Below, piece after piece: positions 10,256-20,562 of a stretch of DNA of 64,000 nt (the first letter of the stretch is position 1; each line of letters starts with the position of its first letter). The notes beneath the pieces are model-generated. The model saw only the letters and a list, made by a program, of their open reading frames with translations. It ran no database searches and had not been told where the DNA came from. Source of the DNA: Tilletia caries (lineage: Eukaryota > Basidiomycota > Exobasidiomycetes > Tilletiales > Tilletiaceae); contig JALUTQ010000003.1 in the NCBI GenBank assembly GCA_032718865.1, positions 1,394,001-1,458,000 on the forward strand, read 5' to 3'. The position numbers and the translations under genes were made by a program.

Positions 10256-11538
10256 TCAATGCTGTCCATTTTGGAGCCGGACCAGTTCTTGCTGGCAGTA
10301 GTGTCGCAGTCGCTCCTTCAATCGTTCTTTCCGACCTAGCTCTTGCTGCTGGGCGAATTCGTCCAGCGCATTTCTGAGGTCGATCTGGCCCTGGACCTCA
10401 CGGATACTCGCTTTAAGCCTGCGTACTAAGATCATCACCTCGTCGACGTAGTCCTTCTCTGATTTCGACAGGTCTTCATATCGAGAAAGTCCTGCGTGCT
10501 CCGCCTTAGCAATAATCTGCGCCCAACAAGGCTCGGCAACTATCTTCACTATGTAACTATGATAACTATATAGTTATAACTTATAGTGATAACTTGACTA
10601 TACTTTGGGCGGCGAAGCCGCCTAGAAAAAATAGTAGCTATAACTTTTTCAGATCGGCGCGGAGTAACTAATAGTTGAAATAGTTATGAAAAATCGCATT
10701 TGGCTGAGATAGCCACTAGATAGTCACTATGTAGTAGCTCCAGCTACTCATAGTCACATATAGTCACTATCTCAGTTATTCATAGCCACACATAGTGACT
10801 ATTTCACCCAAATGTGATTTTCTGTGTTGGACAGGAGCTGGCTGACACAGCTGCTGGTTAGTTACTATGTAGTAGCTCCAGTCACTTATAGCCACATATA
10901 GTGACTATGTCGATATCACCTTGTGTTGAACTAGTCACAGGTAGCTACTGGAAGTGACTATAGTGGCTATTTCAGCGAAAATCGAACGAAAATTTTGCAT
11001 GGTTGAAATAGTAACTATTAGTTTTTATAGTAGCTATATCTCACTTGACTAGACTATTTCCCGCCGAGGTGACCACTCACTATAACTTGACTATACTATT
11101 TCGCAGAAAATTGGTAACTCTAGTAGCTTGCCGTGTGCTGGCGCCCAATCAAAGCCGTGAATATCAGCATCGCGCATCCACGAGACGAAACGAAACATGC
11201 ACACTGTCAGTCGTCAGATACACCTGTTGCTAAAGGGTCGCTCCCCTGAGCATGTGAGCGCTCACAGTCTCACACTGTATGTTACTCAGGATATCAGACG
11301 CCTGTGGAACAGGCGGTCCCCCTGCGCGAGCTTCAATCTGCAGGTAACCAAAAAAAAGTGTCAACTTATCCGTTCGAATGCACTCAAACATATCGTGGAT
11401 CGACTTTGTGCACTCACACTTGACGGCTGGAAAGGGCAGTTCTGCTTGGACAGAGGCGCAGAGTCGGCAGACATGGCGAAAAGAAGAAGGAGGAAGAGGG
11501 GGGGGAAGTAGAAGGAGGAGGCAGCAAGAGCGGATCAT
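10256..11538 (-). pseudogene. Small secreted protein copy 3, disrupted
   Basis: Homologous to copies 1 and 2 on the minus strand. It has three independent lesions. Exon 1 (11418-11538, 121 nt instead of 135) has lost its frame at a C-run, so the signal peptide does not join the ADSAPL region. Exon 2 (11274-11337) is intact. The last acceptor reads GCTG instead of GCAG before ATATTCACGG. Exon 3 is split by a MITE at 10527-11140. The exon 3 C-terminus (10256-10526) is otherwise well conserved. Confidence 0.75.
10527..11140. mobile_element. hAT-type MITE in secreted protein copy 3
   Basis: A 614-bp AT-rich insertion flanked by the 8-bp direct repeat GCGCCCAA (10519-10526 and 11141-11148). The left end reads CAAGGCTCGGCAACTA; the right end read inward is CAGCACACGGCAAGCTA, an imperfect terminal inverted repeat. 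The interior holds many short repeats around AGTCACTAT/ATAGTTACT. Eight-bp duplications and CA-starting ends are typical of hAT elements. The left 15 bp match an end of the element at 41661. No coding capacity. Confidence 0.8.
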
Positions 11539-11974
11539 TTTGTTGCAAAGTTGATGTGAGGACGTGTCACAGTAGGCGATGCGCAGCACGGCGGTTATTG
11601 AGAAGTGTGGACTGTGGTTGGGATGGGGTGCAAGGCATGGATTAGTATCAGCAGAATTCGTATTTAAATGCTTCACCGAACACCGGGGCAGCAACCGTCA
11701 AGTGCATCTGCCCCTGAGGCCTACCGCCTGAGCAGTGCCCATGCGGCTTAAATATGAGGCCGCGGTAGTGAATTTGTGTCTACATGTCAGCGCCACGCTG
11801 CTCCGGAACGAGGATGGATTGCTGCGGGAGAAGCATCAACCCGCGGCCGATGCATAGCCAACTTTGAGATGGCGGCAGGAGTAAGGACGGGTTCAAGGGG
11901 CATAAGCTCTCCTATATGTAGTGGCTTCAGGGAAAATTCTGAATACCGTCGACAAGAGTTGTGAGGCTGAGAGT

Positions 11975-12309
11975 TGTCACGAAACGATCGCTGACGGCCC
12001 GCGCCAACGGCTCAGCTCGCTGAGCTGGCTCAGTCTCGAACGGTCGAACCGATACTGCCAACGGATCTCAACATCTCGCCATCTCCATCTAACGCGCATC
12101 AGCAACATCTCTTCTCATTGCCAGTACGGATCTCCTTCTACCTCTCGAATGTGCATTGGTTATAAATAGTCGTGTCTCCTTGTCATTCTGCTCTTAGCTG
12201 TCTCCTTAGCAATCGACCTGTCTCTTCTCCTACCCTGTTCCGACCTGATCCGTTCCTGTCCTCCTTCCTTTCCTGGCCTTTCCGAGGTCTTCCGCCCTGT
12301 TCTCTGACA
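11975..12309 (+). repeat. 5' LTR of element A
   Basis: 335 bp, TG...CA ends. Contains a TATA box (TATAAATA, 12161-12168) that places transcription start in the following 30-60 bases. Confidence 0.92.
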
Positions 12310-12311
12310 TT

Positions 12312-12320
12312 TCGATTGCT
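12312..12320 (+). promoter_or_regulatory. Putative self-priming primer-binding site of element A
   Basis: TCGATTGCT lies 2 nt after the 5' LTR. It is the exact complement of AGCAATCGA at 12208-12216 inside the LTR, about 48 nt after the start of the TATA box, where the transcript 5' end could be. No TGG-starting tRNA-type primer site is present here. This fits the self-priming of the Tf1/sushi group. Confidence 0.55.
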
Positions 12321-12671
12321 CTACCCGACCTCTCAAGGCCCGTTCCTCACCTGTTCGCAGTCTCATCATGGAGACCAACACCACCGACGCGCAGGACGCG
12401 CCGGTACCCAACACTTCCGACAATACCATCGCTGCGACTTCCGCTACCGTCAATGCCCTCCTCAACGGCATCGTCAACCTCACCCAGACTCTCGCGGATC
12501 GCGACACCAGCCGTGATCAGCAACTTACCGCCCTGCTTCAGTTCATTCGGGAGTCCAAGGCCGACAATGACGTCCCCAAACCCGACCATCATCAAGGCCA
12601 CATGAAACAGACGACCACCTTCCTTTTCCAGATCAATACGGCCATCAATTCCAACCCACAGCGATACAGTA

Positions 12672-14822
12672 CTCCCTGGTTAAGCTTATAGGTTTGGGCC
12701 AGACCAGATTCTATAAGCTTAACGGTTAACCAGGATATTACCTTAAGGAGGGAGGCCTATTTTACCAGGTAAAAATATTTTTAATTTCGTAAGACTTTAA
12801 GAGACAACTGTAGTGGAGCGGTGGTGGATGTTTGAGCGGCGGATAATAGAGGGTGTGCATGAGTGTTTGTTTGGGTTGGCTACCTAAGCCTTTTGGAAGA
12901 AGTCGTTGATCGAGGTCTGACGGGCGCCTGAAAAGATCGCACCCTGTGCCTTGTTTCTGACAATGCTCATGACCTGTCGCACCTTGGAGGCAGAGGCTTC
13001 GTCGAAGGAAGGCTGCTCCATAGCCCACTGCTCCAGAACGCGAGCAGCGTGAAGGGCATCTCGGGCTCGAACCTTGGTCTTAGGCTTCCAGCCACCCATT
13101 TCCACGATATCCTCCTCTGTTTCCTCCTCCTGCTTGTCGAGTACCGCCTCAATAATCTCATCCTCTGTGGGAACATGCTCCGTCACCTGCTCCAAAGGAT
13201 GATTGAGAAGGAAATTGATCTGCATCCTGTTTTTGTAGCCCAAGCCTGTAATAGCACGATCCAATGCCTCCTCAACCTCCTTCTCCTCAGGGAAACCAGG
13301 TTCAGGACTTTCAATTCTGACTGGGGCATGTCCAGCGGCAGTGACTGCCACCTTAATTTGTGCATGGCCCCAGCAGTTGAAAATAGTCTTTTTGGTAATC
13401 CCATGGGCCCAAGCATCAACAGACGCATTGACAGCGTCGAGGAGATCCCAACTTTTAACTCCTCAACTCCACGTCCGGAGTGTGAGAGGAGGCATTGTCC
13501 ATGAGCAAGATTACCTGTCGTCCCTCCATCTGCTTGTCAAACCACTGAACCCATTCAATAAAAAGGGCGCCCGTCATCCAGGCTTTGGCAGTGTTTTTGT
13601 ATTGACATCCCAATGTCTTCATGTTCACTCCTTTGAAAGCGCGAGGTGACTTGAATTTTCCAACAATCCAAAGGTCTAGCTTGTGATCTCCTTCCATATT
13701 GGAACAACAAACAACTGTGACCCTGGTCTTGTCTTTCTTCGTCCCTCGCAGCTGTTCAGTGGAGAGGCCTGTGTCAGGCTGCACTCTGCAGCTTCCAAAA
13801 TAATCCAGTCTCATCCATGTTGTAGATGTCTTTGGTAGGATATTTAGAAAGAACTTGCTGAAGCTTGGGTCGCTCAGTAGTAATGTCTGCAGCCTTCACT
13901 GAGCCGGACTCTCCATGGCGGCGCCAGTTTTTGATGCCAAAGCGCCCCTGGAAGCCTTCCAACCAGCCATTAGACCATGCACTCTCAGCGAACTTCTTCT
14001 CATTGCCATCAGAATGCATGCGTTTGTAGAAAACAGCAGCCTTTGTCTTCACCATGTCTCCAGTGAGAGCAACAGTGTTCTGGTAGGCGAGAATCCACTC
14101 ATAAAGAGCCTTCTCAACGTCTGGCCAAAGTGCCTCACGCTGTCTCTTTTGAGAAGAAGAAGGGGGAAAAGCTGACTTTCCTTTCTTGAGAGTATTGGAG
14201 ACAGTTGCTTGAGTGATGTTAATCTTATGCTCCCTCTCCACCCAGTCCCTGAGTGCACCCTGGCTCATGCCAGGGTTTTCCTCATGATGGACACAGAGAA
14301 GGTAGCGCAGATTGTCGCCCCACTCCTCATTGTTCTTGCTCTTCTTACCAGAGGCAGAAGCTTTCCGTTTACCAGACATGTTCAGTTTCAACAGGAGATG
14401 TTTTGCTGAGACACGAAAGGTAAAATACAGAAAGAGAGGGGGGGTTGTCTTAACTAGCGAGCGATGCTTCCCCGCACGTCGAGCGTGCAACTGGCAGTGA
14501 ACTCTAGCGCCGACGGGTAAAAAAAGAAGTGTGTGGGTGGGTGAGAGTCACTGGGGGGTGTGACTGCGCGAAAGCGGTGGATGTGGTGGGCAAGAAGGTC
14601 GAGGTAAAGAAAATTTGCGCTGGAATCATCGTCTGGAACCACGTGTTTGCCATGTGGCGCCCATGTGGTTCACCTTTTTAAGCTAATAATCGGCCTTGGG
14701 CAGCTTATAATATTAGCTTAAGCAGGTTACCTAATAATTACATATGGCCCAAGTTGGTCCTGGCCAGATCCTATAAAATTACCCAGGTTATAAGCTTAAA
14801 AGGTATTAAATTAACCAGGGAG
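12672..14822 (-). mobile_element. pogo/Fot1-like DNA transposon inside gag
   Basis: 2151 bp, bounded by the inverted repeat CTCCCTGGTTAA at both ends and flanked by TA on each side (12670-12671 and 14823-14824), the TA target preference of Tc1/mariner-pogo elements. The subterminal AT-rich regions contain further TTATAAGCTTAA-like repeats. The transposase is on the minus strand and is defective. Confidence 0.9.
12884..14379 (-). pseudogene. pogo/Tigger-like transposase, inactive
   Basis: Starts at MSGKRKAS (14379). The N-terminal helix-turn-helix region (GALRDWVEREH...TQATVSNTL) and CENP-B-like second DNA-binding domain (SNGWLEGFQGRFGI) are followed by the DDE domain with the first catalytic Asp in NMDETGLFW and the second in LMDNASSH. 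There are two lesions. About 7 extra nt (AGTGCAG-like) after FWKL shift the frame near 13795. After the second Asp (near 13470) the segment that normally holds the third Asp (LQPLDQGI) is missing, and the frame resumes at DLLDAVNASVDAW. The C-terminus ends INDFFQKA. Catalysis is therefore impossible from this copy. Confidence 0.85.
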
Positions 14823-15843
14823 TACTGTACGATACTGTTCAAAAGAAGATTCGGTTCATGAGCAGTCGGTTCAAAGATACTGCCTTGATGTGGTACATGG
14901 GCCTGATCCAACGAAACGCTCAAGCCTACGTCGCCCTCAAGAACGCAGAACGCGCCGCCATGATTCCCGCCCTGCCGCCAATGATCGTCCAGAGCCACCT
15001 CGCCTTCGACTTTGACCAGTATCCACCAATCATCGACCCTCTCACGACTTGGGAAGGCTTTACCTCCCACTTCAAGTCCCATTTTGGCGATCCCAACGCT
15101 CGCGCAACGGCGGAGCATACTCTCGAGACTCTCCGGCAGGTCACTTCTGTCGCCGAGTACGCCTCAAAGTACCAGACTCACTGCTATGAGCTGGACGACA
15201 CCGAACAATGCCGAGCCAACGGCTTCTACAAACACCTCAAGCCCGGAGTAAAGGACGAGATCATGCGACTCGGAAAGCCCGACAATCTCCCCGCTATGAT
15301 CTCGATGGCCATAGACATCGACACTCGTGTCATGGAACGCGTATCGGAGCGCAAGCTGGAATCCTCGTCGGCTCTTGCGCGTTCATCAGCCGCTCCCGCC
15401 CCCCAGACCATGTTGCCGCCTTCATTTGCATCCATCACCTATCCAAGCTCCCACCAGCCTCCTGTCAACACTAATTCTGGCCCAGTTCCGATGCAAGTTG
15501 ACGCAATCCAGGCCAGCACAGCTCCTTCGGCTTCTCGTCCTCGCGGCCCACTCACACCCTCGAAGCGGCAGCGCCGTATGGATCTGAACCTTTGCCTGTA
15601 TTGCGGCATGCCGAATCACAGAGCGGGGCAGTGTCCAAACAGACCTTCCAGCTCACGCCGACCCCCGTCTCATTTCGCTCAGACTAGCAGTGCGACCGCA
15701 TACACCACCTACGACCCTCATCAGTACCACCAAGTTGTCATGCCCCAGGATGCGTTCCCTGCCACCACGACTGCCTACTCCGGCAACCCCTCGCCCGCTT
15801 CCAACGATGCCAACGAGCAGGGAAAAGCCCTGCCGCAGCAGTG

Positions 15844-18800
15844 ATGGCGACATCTGTTGCGGCTCCTTCTCACAATACTTCATCTTCAACTCCCAGCACC
15901 TTTGTTCCCACCAATGCCGGCTTTCGTAGCGGAGACCAACGACCACTGTGTAGAGTAGATATATCTGCTCCCAATGCACCCGCTTCCCGTTGTTCTCTTG
16001 TTGCGCTTGCTGACTGTGGTGCCCAAAAGTCTTTCATTCACCCCCTTCTTGTTCATCGCCAGAACCTACCCACTACGACCTTCAACTTACCCCTTCACGT
16101 TCAAGGCGCCAATGGTCGACTTCTCACTTCATCGCCAATCGATAAAGCAGCCACCTTCGATATGGAGGTTGGCGGAGTCACACAGCGCATGCGCCTTCCG
16201 GTCTTCAACACCGGGCCATACCCCATTCTTCTTGGAGTAGATTGGCTTCAGACTGCGCATGCGTCCTTGAATTTTTCTGACGACACCCTTTCTCTCCCTT
16301 TGTCTGCTTCCCCCTCTCCAGGATTCGCAGCTGCTCCCGGTCCGACCTTGTTCCCTTCGCCTTCCGCCCGTCTAGCGCCGACTCCACCCTTGCCTTCGTT
16401 CCCCTCTGCTTTGGTCCGACCTCTCCTTCCCAGCCTTCCTCTCCAGCCCCTGCGCGCCCCAGCCAAGCCAACAGCCGTTCCACGGTCTCATCCGGTTGCC
16501 GCTTCCGCCCCGTTGCTCGTTTCCTCCTCTGCCACGACCTCGACAACCCCTCCCGTATCTGCACCCAATCCCACCATGACACACGCCGACTGGGTCGCGC
16601 GTGCCCTCTCCAGTTTGCCTAGAAGCCTGCATCAGTTTGAGTCAATCTTCTCCGACACGGGAGCCAACACGCTCCCTCCTCACCGCCCCGGCTACGACTT
16701 CGAGATCGAGTTAGAGCCCAACATCACTCCCCCTTTTGGTCCACTGTATGGGCTTTCACAGAACGAAAACGAGGCGTTGCGCAAGTATCTGGATCAGATG
16801 CTGGCAAACGGCTTCATTCAGCCGTCGAAGTCTCCCGCAGCGTCGCCTTTCCTCTTCGCCACGAAAAAGGGTGGTGAGTTGCGTCCTTGTATGGACTACC
16901 GGAAGTTGAATTCCATTACTGTGAAGAACAGATACCCGATTCCTCTTACTCAGCAGCTTGTCGACCGCGTGCGAGGATGCACAGTCTTCAGCAAAATCGA
17001 TCTCAAGAACGCCTACAACCTCCTCCGCGTCGCCCCCGGCCACGAGTGGAAGACGGCGTTCCGCACCCGGTTCGGTCTCTTCGAGTACAAGGTCATGCCC
17101 TTCGGCCTCACGAACGCCCTTGCCGCCTTCCAGAGCTTCATTCAGCACGTTCTCAGCCGCTGGCTGGATACCCATGTCGTCGTTTACCTCGACGACATCC
17201 TCTTGTTCAGTCGGTCAGAGGAGGACCACACGACTCTCCTTCGTGAAGTATTCCAGTCTCTTAGCAGTGCGGGCTTGTTTGCTAACCCGAAGAAATGCGA
17301 ATTCTTCGTTCAGCAGACTGAGTTTTTAGGATTCATCCTCAGCACAACCGGCCTCGCTGCCGACCCTGCAAAACTCGACACCATTCGCGACTGGCCTGTC
17401 CCTCGCTCCGTCACTGACGTCCGCGCGTTCCTGGGACACGCCGGATTCTACCGTCGCTTCGTCGACGACTACAGCCGTATAGCTCTGCCCCTCACTCGAC
17501 TCACCCGCACGGGGCCTGGTTCCGCACCTTTCTCCTGGTCCCCGGCCGCGCAGACCGCGTTTGACGACCTCAAGTCTCGCTTTGTGTCCCCCCCGGTGCT
17601 CCAACACTTCAACTTTGCCTCTCCGTCCGTACTTTACGTGGACGCCTCGGACTTTGCCGTAGGTGCCGTCCTGGCGCAGCCAGATCCCACCACTGGGGTT
17701 CTGCACCCCTGTGCCTTTTATTCCCGCCAGTTCGTTGACGCCGAGATCAACTATAAGGTGTATGACAAGGAAATGACGGCAATCATGGCCGCACTCGAAC
17801 ACTGGCGCTCATGGCTCATCGGATCCGACCACAAGCTGCAGATTCTTTCCGACCACCGCAACTTGAAGTACTTCACTACCACACAGCAACTCAATCGTCG
17901 ACAGGCGGGATGGTCCGAGAAGCTCCAGGACTACAATTTTACAATCGTCCATGTCCCCGGCGCCCGCAATTGGGCCGACGGACCGTCTCGTCGTCCCGAC
18001 TATGCGGTTCAAAAGGGTGATGTACTACATCTCGGCCAGTATCAGATCTTGCTTGACCCGTCTGCTATGTCTGAGCCTTTCCTTTCACCCTCCTCTGCCT
18101 CCCTGTCTCAGATCTCAGCAGCAACCGCAACAGCATCGGCTACCAGCACCACGCCCTTTGCCCGTACTATCCCCCTCGTCGCGTTTGCGCACCCCCCGCG
18201 TCGAGACATGATCACCCTCGCCCCGCTGCTCAGCAGCTCCGCACATCCGTCTCTCCTGGACGACATCAAGGAGGCGCAGCAGTCCGACGACGCCGCCCAG
18301 CCTGCCCTTGTGTCGGACGACCCTCACTACGCGCAACAAGACGACCTCATCATGTACGACGGGCGCGTCTACATACCGCCGGCTGGCAACCTTCGCCAGC
18401 GCGTGGTGGCCGCCGTCCACGACTCTCTTCCCGCCGGACACCCCGGCCCTGCTCGCACCATTGAGCTCCTTCGACGGACGCACGACTTCCCCGGTTCCCG
18501 ACGCTTCGTGCGCACGTACGTGCGATCTTGCGACACCTGTCAGCGCGCAAAGGTTGCCACACATGCGCCGTACGGCCTACTCAAGCCCAACGAGATCCCC
18601 ACGCGACCATGGCAACACATCTCCATGGACTTCATCGTCAAGCTTCCCATCTCGAACGGGTTTGATTCAGTGTGGGTAGTTGTGGATCGCTTCTCAAAGA
18701 TGTCTCACTTCATTCCGTGCCATGAGACCACCACTGCGCCACAGCTCGCGTGGATGTTTCTTCAACACATCTTCAGACTCCACGGTCTCCCCACCACCAT

Positions 18801-20247
18801 CATCTCCGACCGCGGCAGTGTCTTCACCTCTCAATTTTGGACGAGTGTTCTCAACCTCGTCGGCGTGGAGCCCCGTCATTCCACCGCTTACCACCCACAG
18901 ACCGACGGACAAACGGAGCGGGTAAACGCTCTGTTGGAAAACTACCTGCGAAGTTTCTGCTCATACCAGCAAGATGACTGGTCCTCTCTCCTCTCATTCG
19001 CAGAATTTTCTTACAACAATTCTCAGTCCTCTACAACACAGAAAACACCCTTCCAGGCCACCTATGGCTTTCATCCCTCCTTCCTGGCTTCCTCCACCCC
19101 CGCCAGCGACGTCCCGGCCGCCGACGACCTCGTTTCCACCATCCGACAGATCCATCAGGAGCTACGCATCGAAATCCAGCACGCTCAAGAGCAACAACGC
19201 CGCTTTTACGATCGGCATCGTGCTCCTCCACCTCGTCTTCAGGAAGGGCAGCACGTCTGGCTCCTTCGACGGAACATACGCACCACGCGTCCGATGGACA
19301 AGCTCGACCACAAACGACTCGGACCCTTCGTCATCGAGCAGCGTGTCTCCGAAAACGCGTACCGGCTTCGTCTTCCCCCCACTCTCTCTCGCCTCCACCC
19401 TGTCTTCAACGTTCAGCTGCTCGAGCCTTACATCGCGTTCACGGAGAGTATGCGCGCCAGACCCACGCCCCAACAATTGCGTGTTCAGTTGAATGATGCT
19501 GACATTCATGATCTTCCTTGGCGTCCCGTACAACAGATTATGGACGTTCGGAAAATTGGAAATCGCTTTGATTACTTGCTCCGATGGCATGGCCTCGATT
19601 CCAGTGAGGACTCATGGCGCGCTTACACGGACCTATCTCAAACTCCCTCGAAGATCTCCTCCGCCTTTTCCACCGACGTAACCCCGCAAAACCATGTCCA
19701 TCCTCACTTTCAGGGGCTCCGGCAACTCGCCCCGCCGTTCCGCAAGCTCCCGCACCCCGTCCCACAACGGTGCCCTCTTCCACCACCAACCTCACCACCA
19801 CTCACCCCACCACCACCCCTCTCGCTACCCCTTCCCCCTCCGCCACGCTCTCGCGCCACGCTGTTCCTCGCGCTTCTCCCTCCGCTTTTCTTCCGCCCAC
19901 AGGTTCCTCCGCTTCTGCTTTCCCTCCTTTGTCTCTTCGCGCTCCTCCGGCTTCTTCCTCTCCTTCTCTTCCTTCCTTCCCCGCAGCCTCGCCGTTCCTC
20001 GTCTCGGCCCCTGCGCTCTCCTCGGTCCCGATTCCTCCTCCCTTGCCGGTGCCGGCCTCGGATCCCTCCTCGCTCGCTGCGCCGCCATCCTCGGTGTCTC
20101 CTCCTCCGGCTCCCCCTGTTCCTCCGCCTACAGCGCCCACCGCCCATTATCGTCTTCGTCGCGTCCCTCGCCTCAACTACCGGGAGTAGGGCCTTCGCCA
20201 TCTCAGCGCTTCGGACGGGGGGCATTATGTCACGAAACGATCGCTGA
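15844..20247 (+). CDS. Pol of element A (PR-RT-RH-IN-chromodomain)
   Basis: Polyprotein starting at the ATG that overlaps the gag stop (TGATG). Domains in order: aspartic protease with an unusual DCGA active-site motif (Asp57) instead of DT/SGA; reverse transcriptase with YLDD at about 448-451; RNase H starting YVDASDF; integrase with HHCC zinc finger (CDTCQ) and D929/D989/E1025; GPF module (RLGPFVI); and a chromodomain (YLLRWHGLDSSEDSW, about 1226-1270) typical of chromoviruses. Near 19640 the frame appears shifted: the likely ancestral continuation (SNSLEDLLRLFHRR...) lies in another frame and ends at 20189. A 2-bp gain in TATCTCAAAC would explain it. The core enzymes look intact. Confidence 0.9.
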   Translation: MATSVAAPSHNTSSSTPSTFVPTNAGFRSGDQRPLCRVDISAPNAPASRCSLVALADCGAQKSFIHPLLVHRQNLPTTTFNLPLHVQGANGRLLTSSPIDKAATFDMEVGGVTQRMRLPVFNTGPYPILLGVDWLQTAHASLNFSDDTLSLPLSASPSPGFAAAPGPTLFPSPSARLAPTPPLPSFPSALVRPLLPSLPLQPLRAPAKPTAVPRSHPVAASAPLLVSSSATTSTTPPVSAPNPTMTHADWVARALSSLPRSLHQFESIFSDTGANTLPPHRPGYDFEIELEPNITPPFGPLYGLSQNENEALRKYLDQMLANGFIQPSKSPAASPFLFATKKGGELRPCMDYRKLNSITVKNRYPIPLTQQLVDRVRGCTVFSKIDLKNAYNLLRVAPGHEWKTAFRTRFGLFEYKVMPFGLTNALAAFQSFIQHVLSRWLDTHVVVYLDDILLFSRSEEDHTTLLREVFQSLSSAGLFANPKKCEFFVQQTEFLGFILSTTGLAADPAKLDTIRDWPVPRSVTDVRAFLGHAGFYRRFVDDYSRIALPLTRLTRTGPGSAPFSWSPAAQTAFDDLKSRFVSPPVLQHFNFASPSVLYVDASDFAVGAVLAQPDPTTGVLHPCAFYSRQFVDAEINYKVYDKEMTAIMAALEHWRSWLIGSDHKLQILSDHRNLKYFTTTQQLNRRQAGWSEKLQDYNFTIVHVPGARNWADGPSRRPDYAVQKGDVLHLGQYQILLDPSAMSEPFLSPSSASLSQISAATATASATSTTPFARTIPLVAFAHPPRRDMITLAPLLSSSAHPSLLDDIKEAQQSDDAAQPALVSDDPHYAQQDDLIMYDGRVYIPPAGNLRQRVVAAVHDSLPAGHPGPARTIELLRRTHDFPGSRRFVRTYVRSCDTCQRAKVATHAPYGLLKPNEIPTRPWQHISMDFIVKLPISNGFDSVWVVVDRFSKMSHFIPCHETTTAPQLAWMFLQHIFRLHGLPTTIISDRGSVFTSQFWTSVLNLVGVEPRHSTAYHPQTDGQTERVNALLENYLRSFCSYQQDDWSSLLSFAEFSYNNSQSSTTQKTPFQATYGFHPSFLASSTPASDVPAADDLVSTIRQIHQELRIEIQHAQEQQRRFYDRHRAPPPRLQEGQHVWLLRRNIRTTRPMDKLDHKRLGPFVIEQRVSENAYRLRLPPTLSRLHPVFNVQLLEPYIAFTESMRARPTPQQLRVQLNDADIHDLPWRPVQQIMDVRKIGNRFDYLLRWHGLDSSEDSWRAYTDLSQTPSKISSAFSTDVTPQNHVHPHFQGLRQLAPPFRKLPHPVPQRCPLPPPTSPPLTPPPPLSLPLPPPPRSRATLFLALLPPLFFRPQVPPLLLSLLCLFALLRLLPLLLFLPSPQPRRSSSRPLRSPRSRFLLPCRCRPRIPPRSLRRHPRCLLLRLPLFLRLQRPPPIIVFVASLASTTGSRAFAISALRTGGIMSRNDR

Positions 20248-20562
20248 CGGCCCGCGCCAACGGCTCACCTCGCTGAGCTGGCTCAGTCTCGAACAGTCGA
20301 ACCGATACTGCCAACGGATCTCAACATCTCGCCATCTCCATCTAACGCGCATCAGCAACATCTCTTCTCATTGCCAGTACGGATCTCCTTCTACCTCTCG
20401 AATGTGCATTGGTTATAAATAGTCGTGTCTCCTTGTCATTCTGCTCTTAGCTGTCTCCTTAGCAATCGACCTGTCTCTTCTCCTACCCTGTTCCGACCTG
20501 ATCCGTTCCTGTCCTCCTTCCTTTCCTGGCCTTTCCGAGGTCTTCCGCCCTGTTCTCTGACA
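20228..20562 (+). repeat. 3' LTR of element A
   Basis: 335 bp, preceded by a purine-rich tract (GGACGGGGGGCATTA). Same ends and TATA box as the 5' LTR. Confidence 0.92.

Larger units (their letters stand above)
10030..11974. repeat. Segmental duplication unit 3, left part
   Basis: Third copy of the secreted protein block. It is interrupted by element A, and its remainder resumes at 20563 (GATGTCAGCAGGAAAGAA near 20627). Markers shared with unit 2 include ACCGTCGACA near 11945 and the flank around 10035-10110. Confidence 0.7.
12368..15844 (+). pseudogene. Gag of element A, split by a DNA transposon
   Basis: The N-terminal part (12368-12671) and C-terminal part (14825-15844) encode a Ty3-type Gag. 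The first part ends around FLFQINTAINSNPQRYS; the second carries capsid sequence (FKDTALMWYMG), a Pro/Ser linker and one zinc knuckle of the CX2CX4HX4C type (CLYCGMPNHRAGQC, about 15594-15635). The pogo-like insertion 12672-14822 separates them. By my count the two halves are in the same frame only if both TA target copies are kept. The stop TGA (15842-15844) overlaps the pol start codon. Confidence 0.85.
11975..20562 (+). mobile_element. Element A: Ty3/gypsy chromovirus LTR retrotransposon
   Basis: Two 335-bp LTRs (11975-12309 and 20228-20562) begin TGTCACG and end CTCTGACA. They are flanked by the 5-bp target duplication AGAGT (11970-11974 and 20563-20567). I see only two differences between the LTRs (near 12014/20267 and 12042/20295), so the insertion is recent. 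Internally it has gag, and pol with protease, RT, RNase H, integrase and chromodomain. Gag is split by a pogo-like element. Confidence 0.93.

Noticed and set aside
10560..11110. Centromere- or origin-like AT-rich sequence
   Set aside because: The 8-bp duplication and terminal repeats show that it is a MITE.
12160..12516. Open frames across the 5' LTR and leader of element A
   Set aside because: They lie in non-coding LTR/leader sequence and have no homology.
19614..20247. Several overlapping Pro/Ser- or Arg-rich frames on both strands
   Set aside because: They arise from the C/T-rich end of element A pol; only the frame ending at 20189 is interpretable, as the shifted Pol tail.
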